Source: CAVORB01 sp963736235 (lineage in GTDB: Bacteria > Pseudomonadota > Gammaproteobacteria > Chromatiales > Chromatiaceae). Taken from it: a DNA stretch of 64,000 bases. This document shows, piece after piece, positions 62,821 through 64,000 of this stretch (position 1 is the first letter of the stretch; every line of letters starts with the position of its first letter). The notes below the pieces were generated by a model. That model ran no database searches and had not been told where the DNA came from. It saw only the letters and a program-made list of their open reading frames with translations. The stretch is taken from positions 483,143 to 547,142 of the forward strand of contig CAVTOR010000005.1 in NCBI GenBank assembly GCA_963736235.1, written 5' to 3'. A program made the translations under genes and the position numbers.

Positions 62821-63999
62821 TCAAAGCGATCCCCAGGAGCTCTTGCGGCGCCGGAAGCGCAGGTGCGGCAGGATGAGGCCGATGAGCACCCCTCCCACCA
62901 GCACCCCGGCACCGATCAGGAACCAGCGCTGGGTCGTCTGGTTCTTGAGCTCGCCGTTCTCTTGCTGAAGATCGGCCGCTTGCCGAGTCAGGTCGGTCAC
63001 GTTCTTACGCAGCTCTGCCCTTTCCTCGGTGATCTGCATCACGTTGGCCGAGGCGTGACGCAGGGTGGCCAGCTCCTGCTCGAGCTGCTCCCTCTGTCGC
63101 TGCAGGTCCTCGTGGTCGATTCGCAGTTGCTCGTGCGCGGATTGCAGCTCTGCGAGCTGGGACGCAAGCTGATCCGGTGCCTGCTGCAACTCCGCCAGCT
63201 TGGCCTCCAGATGCGTCAGCCTTTCCTTTACAGTCTTGAGCTCTTCGGCGCGTCCTCGTTCGGCCTGCCACTTCTCATTGAGCGGCGCCAATTGTTCCTT
63301 AAGATTGGAAATATCTTTTTGAATACTGATACGACGATGTTTGCTGGCCTTGTCTTTTTCGCGACCCAAAGCCGTTGCTTCAATTTCCAGCTGCAAAATT
63401 TGTCGCTCCAGCTGATCGATTTGTTCGGGACGGCTGTCGAGAATGGTACGTTTACGTGCTGCAGCCTCGTCGACCAGATCAATGGACTTATCGGGATTGA
63501 AGCGGTGGGTAATGTAGCGATCGGATAGTTGAGCCGCTGCCACCAGCGCGCCATCGGTAATACGAACACCGTGATGAGCTTCGTAGCGATCACTTAAACC
63601 TCGCAACATGCTGACCGTGTTTTCAACGTTCGGCTCATTGACTGTCACCATCTGAAAGCGTCGCTCAAAGGCTGCGTCCTTTTCGATGTGTTCGCGGTAT
63701 TCCTGCAGTGTAGTGGCACCGATCATGCGCAACTCGCCGCGCGCCAACATCGGTTTCAGAAGATTGCCAGCGTCCATGGCACCGTCCGTCTTACCAGCGC
63801 CGAGCACAACGTGCAACTCGTCCACGAAGAGAAGCATCTTTCCTTCGGCTTTCTTGACCTCGTCTAGAACAGCACGCAATCGCTCCTCAAACTCGCCACG
63901 ATATTTGGCCCCTGCCAACATGGCTCCAAAGTCCAGGGTGCGAAGCGAGACACCCTTTAAAGATTCGGGAACATCTCCCTCCACCAATCGTCTCGCCAA
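62821..63999 (-). CDS. Chimeric frame: ClpB/Hsp100 first ATPase domain joined to a YgiM-like (TIGR04211) C-terminal tail
   Basis: The frame is open to the window edge (392 codons). Residues 1-255 are Hsp100 AAA-1 plus the start of its middle domain: LVEGDVPESLKG, FGAMLAGAKYRGEFEERL, Walker B LLFVDELH, GATTLQEYREHIEKDAAFERRFQ, IDLVDEAAARKR, LGREKDKASKHRR. From about residue 258 the text becomes a different coiled coil, ending with a membrane helix (WFLIGAGVLVGGVLIGLILP) and a basic tail RFRRRKSSWGSL, as in YgiM-type SH3-domain proteins. GC content falls sharply upstream of about 63235. The ClpB part carries wording (AFERRFQ, RPEQIDQLERQILQLE) that I associate more with eukaryotic-type Hsp101/104 than with proteobacterial ClpB. 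I read this as an assembly chimera; a true fusion is unlikely. Confidence 0.7.
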   Translation of the reverse strand: MARRLVEGDVPESLKGVSLRTLDFGAMLAGAKYRGEFEERLRAVLDEVKKAEGKMLLFVDELHVVLGAGKTDGAMDAGNLLKPMLARGELRMIGATTLQEYREHIEKDAAFERRFQMVTVNEPNVENTVSMLRGLSDRYEAHHGVRITDGALVAAAQLSDRYITHRFNPDKSIDLVDEAAARKRTILDSRPEQIDQLERQILQLEIEATALGREKDKASKHRRISIQKDISNLKEQLAPLNEKWQAERGRAEELKTVKERLTHLEAKLAELQQAPDQLASQLAELQSAHEQLRIDHEDLQRQREQLEQELATLRHASANVMQITEERAELRKNVTDLTRQAADLQQENGELKNQTTQRWFLIGAGVLVGGVLIGLILPHLRFRRRKSSWGSL

Positions 64000-64000
64000 G

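Overview
This 64 kb window is GC-rich bacterial chromosome. It most likely comes from a gammaproteobacterium of the Chromatiales/Ectothiorhodospiraceae type. The basis is the block lolC-lolD-(DUF2062)-comEC-exbB-exbD-msbA-lpxK-ycaR-kdsB ... LMW-PTP-rne-rluC-HAD-sppA-maf, whose order as I remember it follows Pseudomonas and related gammaproteobacteria, together with an octaheme cytochrome and a B12-dependent ribonucleotide reductase. The genus cannot be fixed from the sequence alone. No rRNA, tRNA, CRISPR array or complete insertion sequence was seen.

Layout. 1-513: 5' part of a chemoreceptor-like membrane protein. 607-22633: a dense phosphate/metal region. It holds five CorC/CNNM-type (HlyC-like) membrane proteins (607-3265 and 18502-22633), a Pit transporter with its DUF47/PhoU-like partner, a P-loop ATPase plus FHA-fused PPP-family phosphatase pair, two UspA proteins, a Na/Pi cotransporter, a 2-phosphoglycerate-kinase-like protein, and a complete pst operon (pstS-phoU-pstC-pstA-pstB-pstB) whose PhoU is fused to a catalytically dead LMW-phosphatase domain. 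A Pho-box-like site lies before pstS. 23070-25091: octaheme hydroxylamine-oxidoreductase-family cytochrome and a TPR protein, preceded by an FNR-type palindrome. 25142-29588: a minus-strand operon of a 58-aa protein, a membrane-spanning SMC/Rad50-like ATPase and class II ribonucleotide reductase. 29814-39803: lipoprotein/LPS export and Kdo genes with comEC. 39888-42955: an accessory patch (101-aa hypothetical, secreted Gly/Tyr/Pro nonapeptide-repeat protein, OsmC, secreted Gln-rich protein, LMW-PTP). 43219-52457: rne, rluC, HAD, sppA, maf, ftsH. 52751-58584: PDZ protein, methyltransferase, DUF302, cytochrome c, AhpD-Rieske fusion, SGNH hydrolase. 58651-60780: a gene-poor island with two repeat copies, an H-NS-family protein and a decayed SRAP gene. 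60782-62635: ilvD. 62821-63999: a ClpB N-terminal part joined to an unrelated YgiM-like tail, probably a chimera.

Two things cut across the window. First, five copies of an approximately 150 bp palindromic intergenic repeat (MITE-like, with terminal inverted repeats and two internal hairpins that vary in sequence but keep their pairing) lie at 3293, 42964, 49577, 58651 and 59629. Second, several conserved genes (both CorC genes at 607-3265, the Na/Pi cotransporter, pstB, ftsH, the Rieske fusion, the SGNH hydrolase and ilvD) carry single-base frameshifts. Most look like one duplicated base, and they hit genes that must be functional, so I read them as sequence errors and not as pseudogenes.

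The genes suggest an organism with heavy investment in phosphate acquisition. Pit imports metal-phosphate, NptA uses sodium, Pst uses ATP, and the CorC/CNNM proteins could rebalance Mg2+ brought in with phosphate. Several phosphate-sensing or phosphorylation-related proteins of unusual architecture sit among them.
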